Notes under the pieces: generated by a model
Databases searched by the model: none
Told to the model about the DNA's origin: nothing
Seen by the model: the letters and a program-made list of their open reading frames with translations, nothing else
Shown: in pieces, positions 45,294 to 53,453 of the stretch
Numbering within the stretch: the first letter of the stretch is position 1
Layout: every line of letters begins with the position of its first letter
Assembly: GCA_964465125.1 (NCBI GenBank)
Contig: CAYXIO010000002.1
Coordinates: forward strand, 123,261-187,260
Direction of reading: 5' to 3'
From: CAYOHG01 sp964465125
GTDB taxonomy: Bacteria > Planctomycetota > Phycisphaerae > UBA1845 > Fen-1342
DNA: 64,000 bases
Position numbers and translations under genes: made by a program

Positions 45294-46410
45294 TCAGAAA
45301 CTCCTCTGCCCGCTGGTTCACGGCGTGCTCAATCTGCGTGGCGGCGCGGCGATAGGCGTCCTCGTTGCCGCCGACCGGATCGGCGATCGCTCCCTCGGCG
45401 TCAAGCAACTGGACTTTCGACCCCATGCTCGGGCGCAGGGCGAGCACGGCGGCGCGGTGGTCGAGGGTCATGACGTAGACGCGCTCGGCGCGTTGCAGCA
45501 GCTCGATGGACAGCGCCTGGGCCCGATGGGACGAGGCATCCAGGCCGCGCCGGCGGAGCTCGTGCTCAGAGCCGGCCGAGATGCGCGATCCGGGGAACGC
45601 GCCGGTCCCCGCCGAGGCGACTGAATAGCCCGCAGCCGTCAGCTCGTCAGCCGACAGGCCCAGGTGCTTGCCGAGCTGGGCCCGGAACAGATGCTCCGCC
45701 AGCGGCGAGCGGCAAGTGTTTCCCGTGCAGACGAACAGCACCTCGCTGACCGCCAGCCGGCGGATGGTGCGCTCGTCATAGGCGCCGCTGCGCAGGATCG
45801 ACCACTGGTTTCCGCGGACCTGAACGATCGTCGAGGCCGCACGCAGCGCCGTCGGGCCGGAGTCGAGGGCTAGCTCCACGCGCCCGTTCAAGCCAGCCAG
45901 GGCCGCGTCGCAGTCGGTCGGCGGAGGCTGTCCGACACGATTGGCGCTGCTGGCGACCACCGGAACGACAGCCAGCGTCAGCATCTGCTGCGCTGCACTA
46001 TGATCCGGGCAGCGCAGGCCGACCGTTCCCTCGTAAAAGATCTCCGGCAGGGCGGCCGCGGGGCAATCGCGCGCCACCTCGGTTGACTCCGGTTCGGGTG
46101 CATCGCAGACGAGCGTGACCGGCCCCGGCCAGGTGCGTCGAACGAGCCGCCGCAGTACGGGGCTGGGACGGTCCACATACCTGCGGGCGTCGCGTCGCTG
46201 GCCGACGTGGACGGTGAAAGGCTGATTCGCGGGGCGACCCTTGAGGGCGCGCAGACGCTCAATGGCGCCGGAGCTGGCGGCGTTGGCGGCGACGCCGTAG
46301 ACGGTCTCGGTCGGAAAGACGACCAATCCGCCGTCGCGCAGGACGGCGCCGGCGTCGGCGAGGCTGTCTCCGCAACCGCTTTCATTATCGAGCTTTAGGA
46401 CTTTTGTCAT
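45271..46410 (-). CDS. Fusion of threonylcarbamoyl-AMP synthase (Sua5/YrdC) and low-molecular-weight phosphatase
   Basis: 379 aa. Residues ~10-210 are a YrdC domain (VVFPTETVYGVAANA, LKGRPANQPFTVHV, VVASSANRVGQPPPTD) that makes the threonylcarbamoyl-AMP for tRNA t6A. Residues ~222-379 are a low-molecular-weight phosphatase: C228-TGNTC-R234 P-loop and the acid loop AIADPVGG. The Thr in CTGNTCRS matches Bacillus YwlE, a protein-arginine phosphatase; tyrosine-type enzymes usually have Ile/Leu there. The join is ~15 residues with no linker motif. A TTGACA promoter lies just upstream. Confidence 0.9.
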   Translation of the reverse strand: MTKVLKLDNESGCGDSLADAGAVLRDGGLVVFPTETVYGVAANAASSGAIERLRALKGRPANQPFTVHVGQRRDARRYVDRPSPVLRRLVRRTWPGPVTLVCDAPEPESTEVARDCPAAALPEIFYEGTVGLRCPDHSAAQQMLTLAVVPVVASSANRVGQPPPTDCDAALAGLNGRVELALDSGPTALRAASTIVQVRGNQWSILRSGAYDERTIRRLAVSEVLFVCTGNTCRSPLAEHLFRAQLGKHLGLSADELTAAGYSVASAGTGAFPGSRISAGSEHELRRRGLDASSHRAQALSIELLQRAERVYVMTLDHRAAVLALRPSMGSKVQLLDAEGAIADPVGGNEDAYRRAATQIEHAVNQRAEEFLNEDRDWQ

Positions 46411-46428
46411 GCCGCGAGCCTGGCTGCA

Positions 46429-46457
46429 ATTGTGTCGGCGCGGCGCGCGCCTGTCAA
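46429..46457 (-). promoter_or_regulatory. Promoter of the Sua5-phosphatase/rpiB operon
   Basis: Minus strand TTGACA (46452-46457), 17-nt spacer, CACAAT (46429-46434). The start would be ~12 nt before ATG 46410, too short a leader for a standard Shine-Dalgarno; none is visible. Confidence 0.5.
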
Positions 46458-46513
46458 GATTGACGTCCGCGCGGCTCCACGAGCGTGGGGGCCTGCCGCG
46501 CGCGGTCGCGGGC

Positions 46514-46541
46514 TTGCGTTCACCTTCGGGCGCCCTATACT
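46514..46541 (+). promoter_or_regulatory. Promoter of the 46576 gene
   Basis: TTGCGT (46514-46519), 16-nt spacer, TATACT (46536-46541); leader ~28 nt with CGGAGAG. Confidence 0.45.
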
Positions 46542-46575
46542 GACCGATCTGGACCTTGTTGCGGAGAGTACACCG

Positions 46576-46890
46576 ATGTCGGCCGAAATCGCCCCAGGAT
46601 CGTTCGTTTCCGTCGAGATCGTCAGCACGCCGAGAAACCAGGCGGCTGCGAAGACCCTGCGGCGCATCTGCTCCAAGGACGCGGCGATCGCCAAGCTCAA
46701 CCGCACGCGCAAGGCCCAGCGTCCATCGTGGGAAGAGTGGCGGCGCGGCGGCATGATGTGGCACCACCAGATGAAGTCGCGCAGCGCGGTCAGCCTGGAG
46801 CGCGGCCGGTGCTACACCGTCAAGGCTTCGGTGGACGTCCTGCGCGACCTGAACAGCGTTACGCGCTGGGTCAAGGTGGTCGCGAAGTAG
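46576..46890 (+). CDS. Small conserved planctomycete-type protein
   Basis: 104 aa, ATG 46576 with GGAGAG upstream. It is basic and Trp-rich in the middle (TLRRICSKD, WEEWRRGGMMWHHQ), with a C-terminal CYTVKASVDVLRDLNSVTRWVKV. There is no signal peptide. I recall similar unannotated proteins in planctomycetes. The Arg/Lys-rich pattern suggests nucleic acid or ribosome binding, which is only a guess. Confidence 0.65.
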   Translation: MSAEIAPGSFVSVEIVSTPRNQAAAKTLRRICSKDAAIAKLNRTRKAQRPSWEEWRRGGMMWHHQMKSRSAVSLERGRCYTVKASVDVLRDLNSVTRWVKVVAK

Positions 46891-46988
46891 CCGCACGACT
46901 CGGACCTTCCAGATTGACGATGCCATCAAGCGCCTCGCAGCGCGGGCGGAATTCTCGCGTGGTCCGGTGCGGCCCGTTGCGGCCTTCA

Positions 46989-47018
46989 TTCACTTTCGCA
47001 CCATCGATTGCGTATACT
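46989..47018 (+). promoter_or_regulatory. Candidate promoter of the TPR protein gene
   Basis: TTCACT (46989-46994), 18-nt spacer, TATACT (47013-47018), ~60 nt before ATG 47079. Confidence 0.35.
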
Positions 47019-47078
47019 AGCTTCTAGCTGGTTCGGCAGCGCGGCGCGCAGCAGGTGGTGCCGCTTGTGGAGGGTGGA

Positions 47079-48374
47079 ATGGACGGCGACCGCGTTCAGG
47101 GTTTGCTCGACCGGGCGAACGAGCTGCTCGAGGCCGGTCGCCCTGCCGATTCGCTGGCCTGCCTGGACCTGGTCCCCCAGCCGCTGATCGCCGCGGACGA
47201 GCGCGTGGAATTCGGCGCGTTGCGCGCCTGGGCGCTCTCCGAGCTGGGCCGCTCGCCGGAAGCGATCGACGTGCTGGAGCCTCTTCTGGGCGAGTTTCCG
47301 CAGACCGCCCGGCTGCACAGCGCGCTGGGCGTGGTGCTCTCCAACAGCGGGGATCTGGACAATGCCCGGGCCGAGCTCGATCAGGCCACGCAGCTAGACG
47401 ATTCGGACGAGGTGGCCTGGGCGAATCTGGGCCTCGTCAGCGAGCGGCTTCGAGAATACGACTTCGCCCTGCGCTGCTATGAGCGCGCCATCGAGCTCGG
47501 CGTGGGCGTCGATTGGATACTCCCGCGGCAGGCCGCCGCCTTCAGCGAATTGGGCGATACGGAGAAGGCGGTCGCGGCGTTGCAGCGCTACCTGTCGCTA
47601 CGGCCGGACGACGCCGACGCCTGGACGACGCTGGGCGGATTCCTGGGCGATGCCGGCGAGTTTACCAAGGCGTTCGCGGCGTATCAGGAGGCTGCCAAGG
47701 CGGAGCCGAATTCCATTCCGCTGCACGTCAACTGGGGCATGACGGCGCTGCGAGCGGGCGACGCCGCCGTCGCGGCCGGGCAGCTCACGGCCCTCGAGCG
47801 AATCGACGGCGCCGAGAGCGCCGCGGCGCTGTTGCGGGCGCTCATCGCCGAGGGACGCGAGGACTCGGACGCGGCGATGTCGCACTACAACCACGCGATT
47901 GAGCTGGCGCGCGGCAGCGACGCGGGCGAGCTGGCGTATGTGCTGGAGTTGGCGGCCGATTTCGCCCGCCGCCGCGGAATGAGCACGCTCGTGCGCAAGT
48001 ATTTCGCACAGGCCTACCAGGCCAACGGCTGCTCGGTTGAACTGTGTGAGTCGTATCGCTCGCTGACGGGCGCGCATCGCGACAAGGCGTTCTGGTTCAG
48101 CCTGATGATCGAGGCGGATTACCGGCCCGGGCTGCACGAGATTCGCGAACGCCGGCATCTGCGCGCCAAGCGGCTGACGCGCTATCGCCGCAATGTTCAG
48201 GTCCTCGCGAGCGACCGCGACGAAGCCGTGTCGGTGACGCTGCGTTTGCTCCGCACGATGGGGGAGCGCCGCGTCGCGGTGCGCGAATTCGTCGGCGAGG
48301 AGCCGGTCGAGGACGTCACCGTGGGCGTGTACGAGATCGAGCCGGACGCGTTGGTGTTCGGCGGCGAGGGCTGA
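47079..48374 (+). CDS. Tetratricopeptide-repeat protein
   Basis: 431 aa, ATG 47079 after GGAGGGTGG. At least seven TPR-like helical pairs cover residues ~5-310 (GLLDRANELLEAGRPADSL, ALGVVLSNSGDLDNARAELD, ANLGLVSERLREYDFALRCY, TLGGFLGDAGEFTKAFAAYQ). The last ~90 residues are basic and beta-like (RHLRAKRLTRYRRNVQVLAS, then GVYEIEPDALVF) and match no domain I know. It is a cytosolic scaffold with an unknown partner. Confidence 0.75.
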   Translation: MDGDRVQGLLDRANELLEAGRPADSLACLDLVPQPLIAADERVEFGALRAWALSELGRSPEAIDVLEPLLGEFPQTARLHSALGVVLSNSGDLDNARAELDQATQLDDSDEVAWANLGLVSERLREYDFALRCYERAIELGVGVDWILPRQAAAFSELGDTEKAVAALQRYLSLRPDDADAWTTLGGFLGDAGEFTKAFAAYQEAAKAEPNSIPLHVNWGMTALRAGDAAVAAGQLTALERIDGAESAAALLRALIAEGREDSDAAMSHYNHAIELARGSDAGELAYVLELAADFARRRGMSTLVRKYFAQAYQANGCSVELCESYRSLTGAHRDKAFWFSLMIEADYRPGLHEIRERRHLRAKRLTRYRRNVQVLASDRDEAVSVTLRLLRTMGERRVAVREFVGEEPVEDVTVGVYEIEPDALVFGGEG

Positions 48375-48394
48375 GCGCACGCCTGTGAGCTCAC

Positions 48395-48850
48395 CTAAGC
48401 CGACCGGAACCAGTGATGCACGTCGGCCCCGAGCTGGATCAGCGCGACCACGACCGGGATGGACGTGATCGCCGCCGACCATTCGGCCAGCCGACGGCCA
48501 AGCCCGTCGCGCCGGCGCCCGACCACTTCGCAGACCACAATGATGATCACCACCAGGGTGAATTTGTAGGCCACCATTCCCGGCACGTCGTGCTCGCGGA
48601 TGACCCAGTCGGCCAGCGCGTTGACCTCCTGGCCGCGCTCGTGATAGTCCACCGGCTGCTCGGCCGTGTTCGCGGTATCCGGCCCGATCCCGTACACCTG
48701 CGGCGACGAGAATAGCGGATGCAGGATGAGGTAGGTGAGCAGGATGTCGAGGGCTGCGAGGAAGATGAACCACGCGTAGGCGTTCGGATAGAGGGCGCGC
48801 GCCCCGCCCGGCGTGGACTTGCCCCGCGACTCGGCCTGTGATTGGGCCAC
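48395..48850 (-). CDS. Small membrane protein (possibly DUF5658-like)
   Basis: 151 aa with three hydrophobic helices at about 26-44 (FIFLAALDILLTYLIL), 92-112 (YKFTLVVIIIVVCEVV) and 124-143. The motif ALDILLTYLIL...EVNALADWVI...YK is like small membrane proteins of the DUF5658 kind. The function is unknown. It is downstream of, and on the same strand as, the PEP-CTERM gene, beyond a hairpin terminator. Confidence 0.6.
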   Translation of the reverse strand: MAQSQAESRGKSTPGGARALYPNAYAWFIFLAALDILLTYLILHPLFSSPQVYGIGPDTANTAEQPVDYHERGQEVNALADWVIREHDVPGMVAYKFTLVVIIIVVCEVVGRRRDGLGRRLAEWSAAITSIPVVVALIQLGADVHHWFRSA

Positions 48851-48930
48851 GATTGCTCCCGCGGCCCGGGAGCGGCTCTCCCGGTGCGACGGGATTGTTG
48901 CCGCTGCGGCCTTGCCCTGACAAGTGCGCC

Positions 48931-48964
48931 GAAACGAAACGCGGCGCCCCGAAGAGCGCCGCGT
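48931..48964 (-). terminator. Rho-independent-like terminator after the PEP-CTERM gene
   Basis: A perfect 9-bp stem (48939-48947 with 48956-48964; acgcggcgc/gcgccgcgt) and an 8-nt loop, followed on the minus strand by TTCGTTTC. It is 50 nt past the stop at 49016. Confidence 0.55.
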
Positions 48965-49015
48965 GTGCTTGCGTCACGATCCGGGCCGGGGCCCGGCGGT
49001 GCGGTGCGGCCGCGA

Positions 49016-49960
49016 CTAGCGGCGGCGCAGCGCGAGTAGGCCGAGGGCCAGCAAGGCAAGCGAGCTGGGCTCGGGAATGACGATGAAGTTATCGCCGGCG
49101 AAGAGTCGCGAATCGAAGAGCGGGTCGCCGCCGTCGCCGCCGGGGCCGCCGAGGTTGCCGTAGCCGCCGCCGACGCCGGGCAGGAACTGGTTGGCCAGGT
49201 AGTCGCCGCCGCCGTTGGTGATGAAGGCCATGATCTTGAAGGAGTGGCCCGGGTCAAGGTCGAGGAAGGCGGACGACAGCAGGAACTCGAAGCCGGTGGT
49301 CGCGGTGAGGGCGCCCGAGGCGTCGCTGTCGGTCACGCCGGCGGAGTTGGTGTTGTCGAAGGCGTGCTCCACCGAGCCGCCGTTGACGCTATAGACGTGG
49401 GTCGAGGACGGGCCGTTGGTGACGCCGCCGCCGAGGAAGACGTCGCGCGTCGGCTGGTCGGGGGCGTTGGGGACGGTCATGTCGATGATGTTGATCCAGT
49501 AGTTGGCTCCGCCGCCGCCCGCGTTGATCTCCATCGCAAAGTCGGGGTTGAAGCCGGCATCCAGGACGCTGCCGCCGCCCGGAGGGGTGTTGACGCCAAA
49601 GCCGCCGTCCGTGTCGGTGCCCCAGTCGTCCACTCGCGCGCCGCCAAAGGCGCCCAGCACGCCGCTGCCGTCGCCGTTCGTGCTCGCCACCGCGCCGCCG
49701 GCGCGGGTATCGAAGAAGACGACGAAGCCGTTGCCGTTGCCTTCCAGGTTGCCGGTGAACATGAAGCTGTAGTCGGCGCCGACGGACTTGCAATAAAAGG
49801 CATCCAGCTCGCTGTAGTTGTCACCAAAGCCGGTGCCATTGTTCTGGACGGACAGGGCGGGGCCGTAGTCGCCGTCCAACAGGCCGTCAATGCCGGCCAG
49901 CGCGGCCGACGATCCGGCCAACGCCAGTACGGTAGCCGTGAACATAAATCGCTTGAGCAT
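49016..49960 (-). CDS. Exported PEP-CTERM protein
   Basis: 314 aa, ATG 49960 after GGAGGAGAGAG, the strongest ribosome site in the window. Signal peptide (MLKRFMFTATVLALAGSSAALAG, listed here only by its ends 1-23), then a Gly/Asp/Asn-rich beta body with FNPDFAMEINAGG and FKIMAFITNGGGD. The C-terminal sorting signal is VIPEPSSLALLALGLLALRRR in essence: PEP, helix, RRR. Exosortase cuts such tails; no exosortase gene is in the window. The strong ribosome site plus terminator suggests high expression as a surface or matrix protein. Confidence 0.88.
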   Translation of the reverse strand: MLKRFMFTATVLALAGSSAALAGIDGLLDGDYGPALSVQNNGTGFGDNYSELDAFYCKSVGADYSFMFTGNLEGNGNGFVVFFDTRAGGAVASTNGDGSGVLGAFGGARVDDWGTDTDGGFGVNTPPGGGSVLDAGFNPDFAMEINAGGGGANYWINIIDMTVPNAPDQPTRDVFLGGGVTNGPSSTHVYSVNGGSVEHAFDNTNSAGVTDSDASGALTATTGFEFLLSSAFLDLDPGHSFKIMAFITNGGGDYLANQFLPGVGGGYGNLGGPGGDGGDPLFDSRLFAGDNFIVIPEPSSLALLALGLLALRRR

Positions 49961-50291
49961 CTCTCTCCTCCAGAGTAGACGAACGCGCGGCACGACCGCG
50001 ACTGCATCGTGAACTCGTCGGCCGTTCCTGTAACGGCGACGGGACTTTGCAACGGCCAGTGTATCCAAACCGCGTTGGCACTACCAGCACCGGCTGAACG
50101 ATTCCAGAGCCGTCGTGCGGATCCTCGCAGCGGCTACGGCCCGCGCTAGTTATCAGCCGAGGAGTGCGAGACGGCCGCCGGCTCAGGTTGCCGGCAGAAA
50201 CGCGACCCCGTCGAAGCACGCCTGGCCGCAGGGCCAAGCGTGGGGTCCGACGGGATCGCATGGATGGACGGCCGCGCGCGAGAAGCGGCGG
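49961..50291. other. 331-bp intergenic region
   Basis: It lies between the PEP-CTERM gene and the end of the redoxin gene, both on the minus strand. It should hold the PEP-CTERM promoter. I see no tRNA-like structure, repeat or ORF with codon usage like its neighbours. Confidence 0.5.
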
Positions 50292-50927
50292 CTAGTACTT
50301 CACCGGGCAGCCGTACGACTTCGTCTCCTGGGTCGCCGGCTTCTCGCCCTTCAAGACCGCTTCGACCGCCGCGACGACGTAGTTGTCCGCGGTCGCAATG
50401 TCGTTCTTGTCCGGCGTCGGCTTGTTGTCGATCGCGCCGGCGTAGCGGAGCACGCCTTCCTTGTCGATCACGAACAGGCTCGGCGTGGACTTCGCGCCGT
50501 AGCTCTTACCGACCGTGCCGCTCTCGTCCAGCAGCACGGCGGTGGGCACGGCCTGCTTCTCGGCGATCAGCGCGTTCCACTTCTCCGCCGGGAAATTGCC
50601 CTGTTTGCCCTTGGCCGACGAGCAGATCGACAGCCAGACCACGCCCTGGCCGGTCATGCTCTTCTGAAGCTTCTGCATGTTTCCGCTATCGTAGTGCTTG
50701 CGGACGAAGGGGCACTCGTAGTTGGTCCACTCCAGCACGACCACCTTGCCCTTGAATTCCGCCAGCGAGTGCTCCTTGCCGGTCGTGTCGGTGAGCGTGA
50801 AGGCCGGGGCCGCTTCATTGACCTTGGCGCCGGTCGAGGCCTTGGGGTCTTCCGCGAACGCCGCGCTGACAATCGCACCCGCGATCAACGAGGTCGCGGT
50901 AAGCCGAGCCAAACTCCATCCTGTCAT
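50292..50927 (-). CDS. Exported thioredoxin-fold redoxin (AhpC/TSA type)
   Basis: 211 aa from ATG 50927 (AAAGGAACTGCC upstream). Signal peptide ends ...VSAAFAEDP. The redoxin domain has VNEAAPAFTLTDTTGKEHSL, VVVLEWTNYECPFVRKHYD with a single Cys in a CPF motif, and STPSLFVIDKEGVLRYAGAID. A CxxC pair is absent; a second Cys lies at the C-terminus (SYGCPVKY) and may resolve. It is a periplasmic peroxiredoxin or thiol protein. The DsbD-alpha-like gene is 85 nt upstream. Confidence 0.82.
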   Translation of the reverse strand: MTGWSLARLTATSLIAGAIVSAAFAEDPKASTGAKVNEAAPAFTLTDTTGKEHSLAEFKGKVVVLEWTNYECPFVRKHYDSGNMQKLQKSMTGQGVVWLSICSSAKGKQGNFPAEKWNALIAEKQAVPTAVLLDESGTVGKSYGAKSTPSLFVIDKEGVLRYAGAIDNKPTPDKNDIATADNYVVAAVEAVLKGEKPATQETKSYGCPVKY

Positions 50928-51012
50928 GGCAGTTCCTTTCTTGTGAACTTGCACGGGTAACTCCACGCACGCCCCGGCGGCTCGTAATGCCGCCGATGAC
51001 GTTCGCCACTTC

Positions 51013-51870
51013 CTAATCCGCCGAGCGAGTGCTGACGCGAAACGAGCGCGGCAGCGGCTTCTCGCCGGCATCCGGAACGAGTACGACCGACAACTCGCGT
51101 ATTTCGCGCGGCGCGCGGCTCGTTTTGGGCAACATCACGCGCCGGGGATGGCTCGCGACGCGCTCCATCGCCCCGGCCGGCTCGACCAGGTCCCCGGTTT
51201 CGACGAACACGCGCGCCGAGTCCGGCAGCGCGTTGAGCGCCGATTCCGGAAACTCGATCGTGATCGTCCGTTCATCCTGGCTCACGATCCGCAGCGGGTC
51301 TTTCACCGCGCGCGGCAGGCGCGCCCGAGCGGCGGCGAAATGTGCTGCGTTTATTCCATCCGGCTCGGCGCGATCGACGACCGGAAGCCGCAGCGAAAGC
51401 TCGCCCTCTTCGGGCACGCATGCTTCGCGGCAGACCAGCCACTTGAGGTTCAACGAAAACGCCACGCTGTCCCCGACCCGCAGTGTCGCCGGAGGCAGAA
51501 TCCGTATGAGCAGAGTGGCCGAGCCGGTCAACCCGTACGTCGCAAGCGGGCCGAGGCTCAGGTACTCGGGGGTCGGCCACTCAGCCTCGCTGAACGTGGT
51601 GTCGGAAGGACCGCTCCATTCGAGGCGGGGGGGTAAACCGGCGTCTCCCGGATTCCGCCAGTACAAGTGCCACTCGGGCTCGATCTCGAAGTGAACGGCG
51701 ACGACCAGCGGCGCGCCCGGCTGCACCCCCGTCGTTTCGGCAAGCAGGGTGGGCGTCGCATGGCGCTTCGACGGAGAGTCGCCCGGCTGGGACGCAAGCG
51801 CTGCGCCGGCCGCGCAGAGCGTAAGCAGCGTAGCGGCTGTCCAGGCAAGGCGAACGCGTGTCGGCGGCAT
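51013..51870 (-). CDS. Exported protein with a DsbD N-terminal (alpha) domain only
   Basis: 285 aa. Signal peptide ~1-26 (ending GAALASQP). The DsbD-alpha/DsbC-like pattern is HFEIEPEWHLYWRNPGDAGLPPRLEW and LKWLVCREACVPEEGEL, with Cys in the C-x3-C arrangement of DsbD-alpha. The membrane (beta) and thioredoxin (gamma) domains of DsbD are absent. It may receive electrons from a CcdA-like protein encoded elsewhere and reduce the downstream redoxin. Confidence 0.75.
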   Translation of the reverse strand: MPPTRVRLAWTAATLLTLCAAGAALASQPGDSPSKRHATPTLLAETTGVQPGAPLVVAVHFEIEPEWHLYWRNPGDAGLPPRLEWSGPSDTTFSEAEWPTPEYLSLGPLATYGLTGSATLLIRILPPATLRVGDSVAFSLNLKWLVCREACVPEEGELSLRLPVVDRAEPDGINAAHFAAARARLPRAVKDPLRIVSQDERTITIEFPESALNALPDSARVFVETGDLVEPAGAMERVASHPRRVMLPKTSRAPREIRELSVVLVPDAGEKPLPRSFRVSTRSAD

Positions 51871-52136
51871 TCTCGCTGGTTGCCCTCTTGCTTCGGCGGT
51901 GCGTTCATGCGGCGCATCTCGCGCCGCGTCTCAGTCGGCCGACCGCCGGCGACCAAGGGCCTGTGAAAGCCGGGGATTATAGTCTCGCCCGGGAGCGCCG
52001 CCGGCGCGGGCGGCGGAAGCGGTTACGTTGCTTCCGGATTTGCATGCCCGGTCTTCGGTCGGCGCTTCGCCGCTTGAACGCAGAGTGGAGACGTTGGTAC
52101 CGGCGTCGGCGAGTCAGAAAAACGTCCGCGATCGGG

Positions 52137-52149
52137 TACGCTGTCGCCG
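52137..52149 (+). promoter_or_regulatory. TACGCT -10-like box directly before a start codon
   Basis: TACGCT (52137-52142), 7 nt, ATG 52150. It suggests a leaderless mRNA; no Shine-Dalgarno is seen. The 280-bp region 51871-52149 otherwise shows only the divergent 5' side of the DsbD-alpha gene. Confidence 0.3.
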
Positions 52150-52878
52150 ATGTCGACTGCGGACAAGCCCAACCCGGCCCGAATCTTCAAGCCGCAGCAC
52201 GCGGCGGAGTTTGTAGCCACCCAGGCCGGCTACGACCGCTGGGCCGAAATCTACGACGCCGAGGACAACCCGCTCATTGCTCTCGAAGAGCCGCGCGTCG
52301 CAGCGCTGCTCGGCGATGTCAGTGGCCTGCACGTCCTGGAGCTGGGCAGCGGAACGGGACGATGGACCGTGAAGCTGGTCGCGGGCGGGGCGCGGGTTAC
52401 GGCGGTCGAGTTTTCGGAGGCCATGATCGCCAGGGCGTCCGCCAAGCCGGGCTGGGACAGTGTTCGATTGATTCGGCATGATCTGGCGCGAACGCCGCTG
52501 CCGATGCCGGATGCCGCGTTTGACCGGGTGGTCAGCCTGCTCGTGCTCGACCACATCTCGAGTCTCGAGCCATTCTTCAGCGAATGTCGGCGGATGTGTC
52601 GTTCCGGCGGGTTGGTGCTGTTCTCGGTGATGCATCCTGCCATGATGCTGCGCGGCATTCAGGCGCATTTTCGCGATCCGCGAACCGGACGAGACGTCTG
52701 TCCGGCCAGCGCAGCCAATCAGATCAGCGACTACGTCGTTCATGCGCTGCGAGCGGGTTTGAGGCTCGAGCACATGAGCGAGCATGCCGTCGACGAGCCG
52801 CTGGCGGCCGGCTCGCCGCGCGCGGCGAAGTACCTCGGCTGGCCGATGCTGCTGCTGATGAAGTTCCGCGTGGGTTGA
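52150..52878 (+). CDS. Class I SAM-dependent methyltransferase
   Basis: 242 aa. Motif I VLELGSGTGRWTVKL, acidic motif II VTAVEFSEAMI, and DRVVSLLVLDHISSLEPFFSECRRMCRSGGLVLFSVMHPAM as motifs IV-VI of the UbiE/small-molecule type. The substrate is unknown. It is monocistronic, with convergent and divergent neighbours. Confidence 0.87.
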   Translation: MSTADKPNPARIFKPQHAAEFVATQAGYDRWAEIYDAEDNPLIALEEPRVAALLGDVSGLHVLELGSGTGRWTVKLVAGGARVTAVEFSEAMIARASAKPGWDSVRLIRHDLARTPLPMPDAAFDRVVSLLVLDHISSLEPFFSECRRMCRSGGLVLFSVMHPAMMLRGIQAHFRDPRTGRDVCPASAANQISDYVVHALRAGLRLEHMSEHAVDEPLAAGSPRAAKYLGWPMLLLMKFRVG

Positions 52879-53075
52879 CCGTCCGCCCGTCCGTCTTGCC
52901 GGGAAATCGCAAGTCGAACGCCGTGCGGGTCGCTCGCCGAACGCGGCCGACAGGCTAGAATCCGCTGCGCCGTCCGCCCGGCTGCGTTCGCGGACGCCGG
53001 CGGGTGAGAAACCGATGCGAGGGGGCCGAGCTTCGGGTCGCGGCTCGGAGCAGCTTGTTGCAAGGAGTTGAACGC

Positions 53076-53381
53076 GTGGCGAAGCTCGTGCATTGCGCAA
53101 AACTCGGGCGCGAACTGCCCGGTCTCGATCCGGACAGCCCTGACGGCAGCCGCTCGCTCAAGATGGTGACACTGATCGCCGGGCCGCAGATGATGGCCCG
53201 CGTGCGCGATCAGATTTCGGCCCAGGCGTTCGAGGGCTGGAAGGGCCACATGCTGATGGTGATGAACGAATTCCGGCTCGACCCACAGTCCGACGAGGCC
53301 AACCGCGTGCTCGCCCAGCAGATGGAAGCGTATTTCTTCGGCGACCGCGCCGACATTCCGAACTACGTCCCGCCGCAGTAA
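53076..53381 (+). CDS. yggX: Fe(2+)-trafficking protein YggX-like
   Basis: 101 aa from GTG 53076, with AAGGAG 10 nt upstream. It matches YggX in layout: conserved early Cys (VHCAKLGRELPGLD), ISAQAFEGWKGHMLMVMNEFRL and C-terminal QMEAYFFG...YVPP. YggX protects FeS clusters from oxidation. It is best known from Proteobacteria. A 20-residue insertion near the N-terminus is unlike E. coli YggX. Confidence 0.8.
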   Translation: MAKLVHCAKLGRELPGLDPDSPDGSRSLKMVTLIAGPQMMARVRDQISAQAFEGWKGHMLMVMNEFRLDPQSDEANRVLAQQMEAYFFGDRADIPNYVPPQ

Positions 53382-53453
53382 AGGCCCCGCGGCCGTAACG
53401 CGCATGCCGCCGCGAGAGGCCGTGCAGCCCTGCAGCGCTTCGCGCCGCCGCGG

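Noticed and set aside
49961..50291. Possible RNA gene in the 331-bp gap
   Set aside because: No tRNA T-arm consensus, no long stem and no riboswitch motif that I could recognise.
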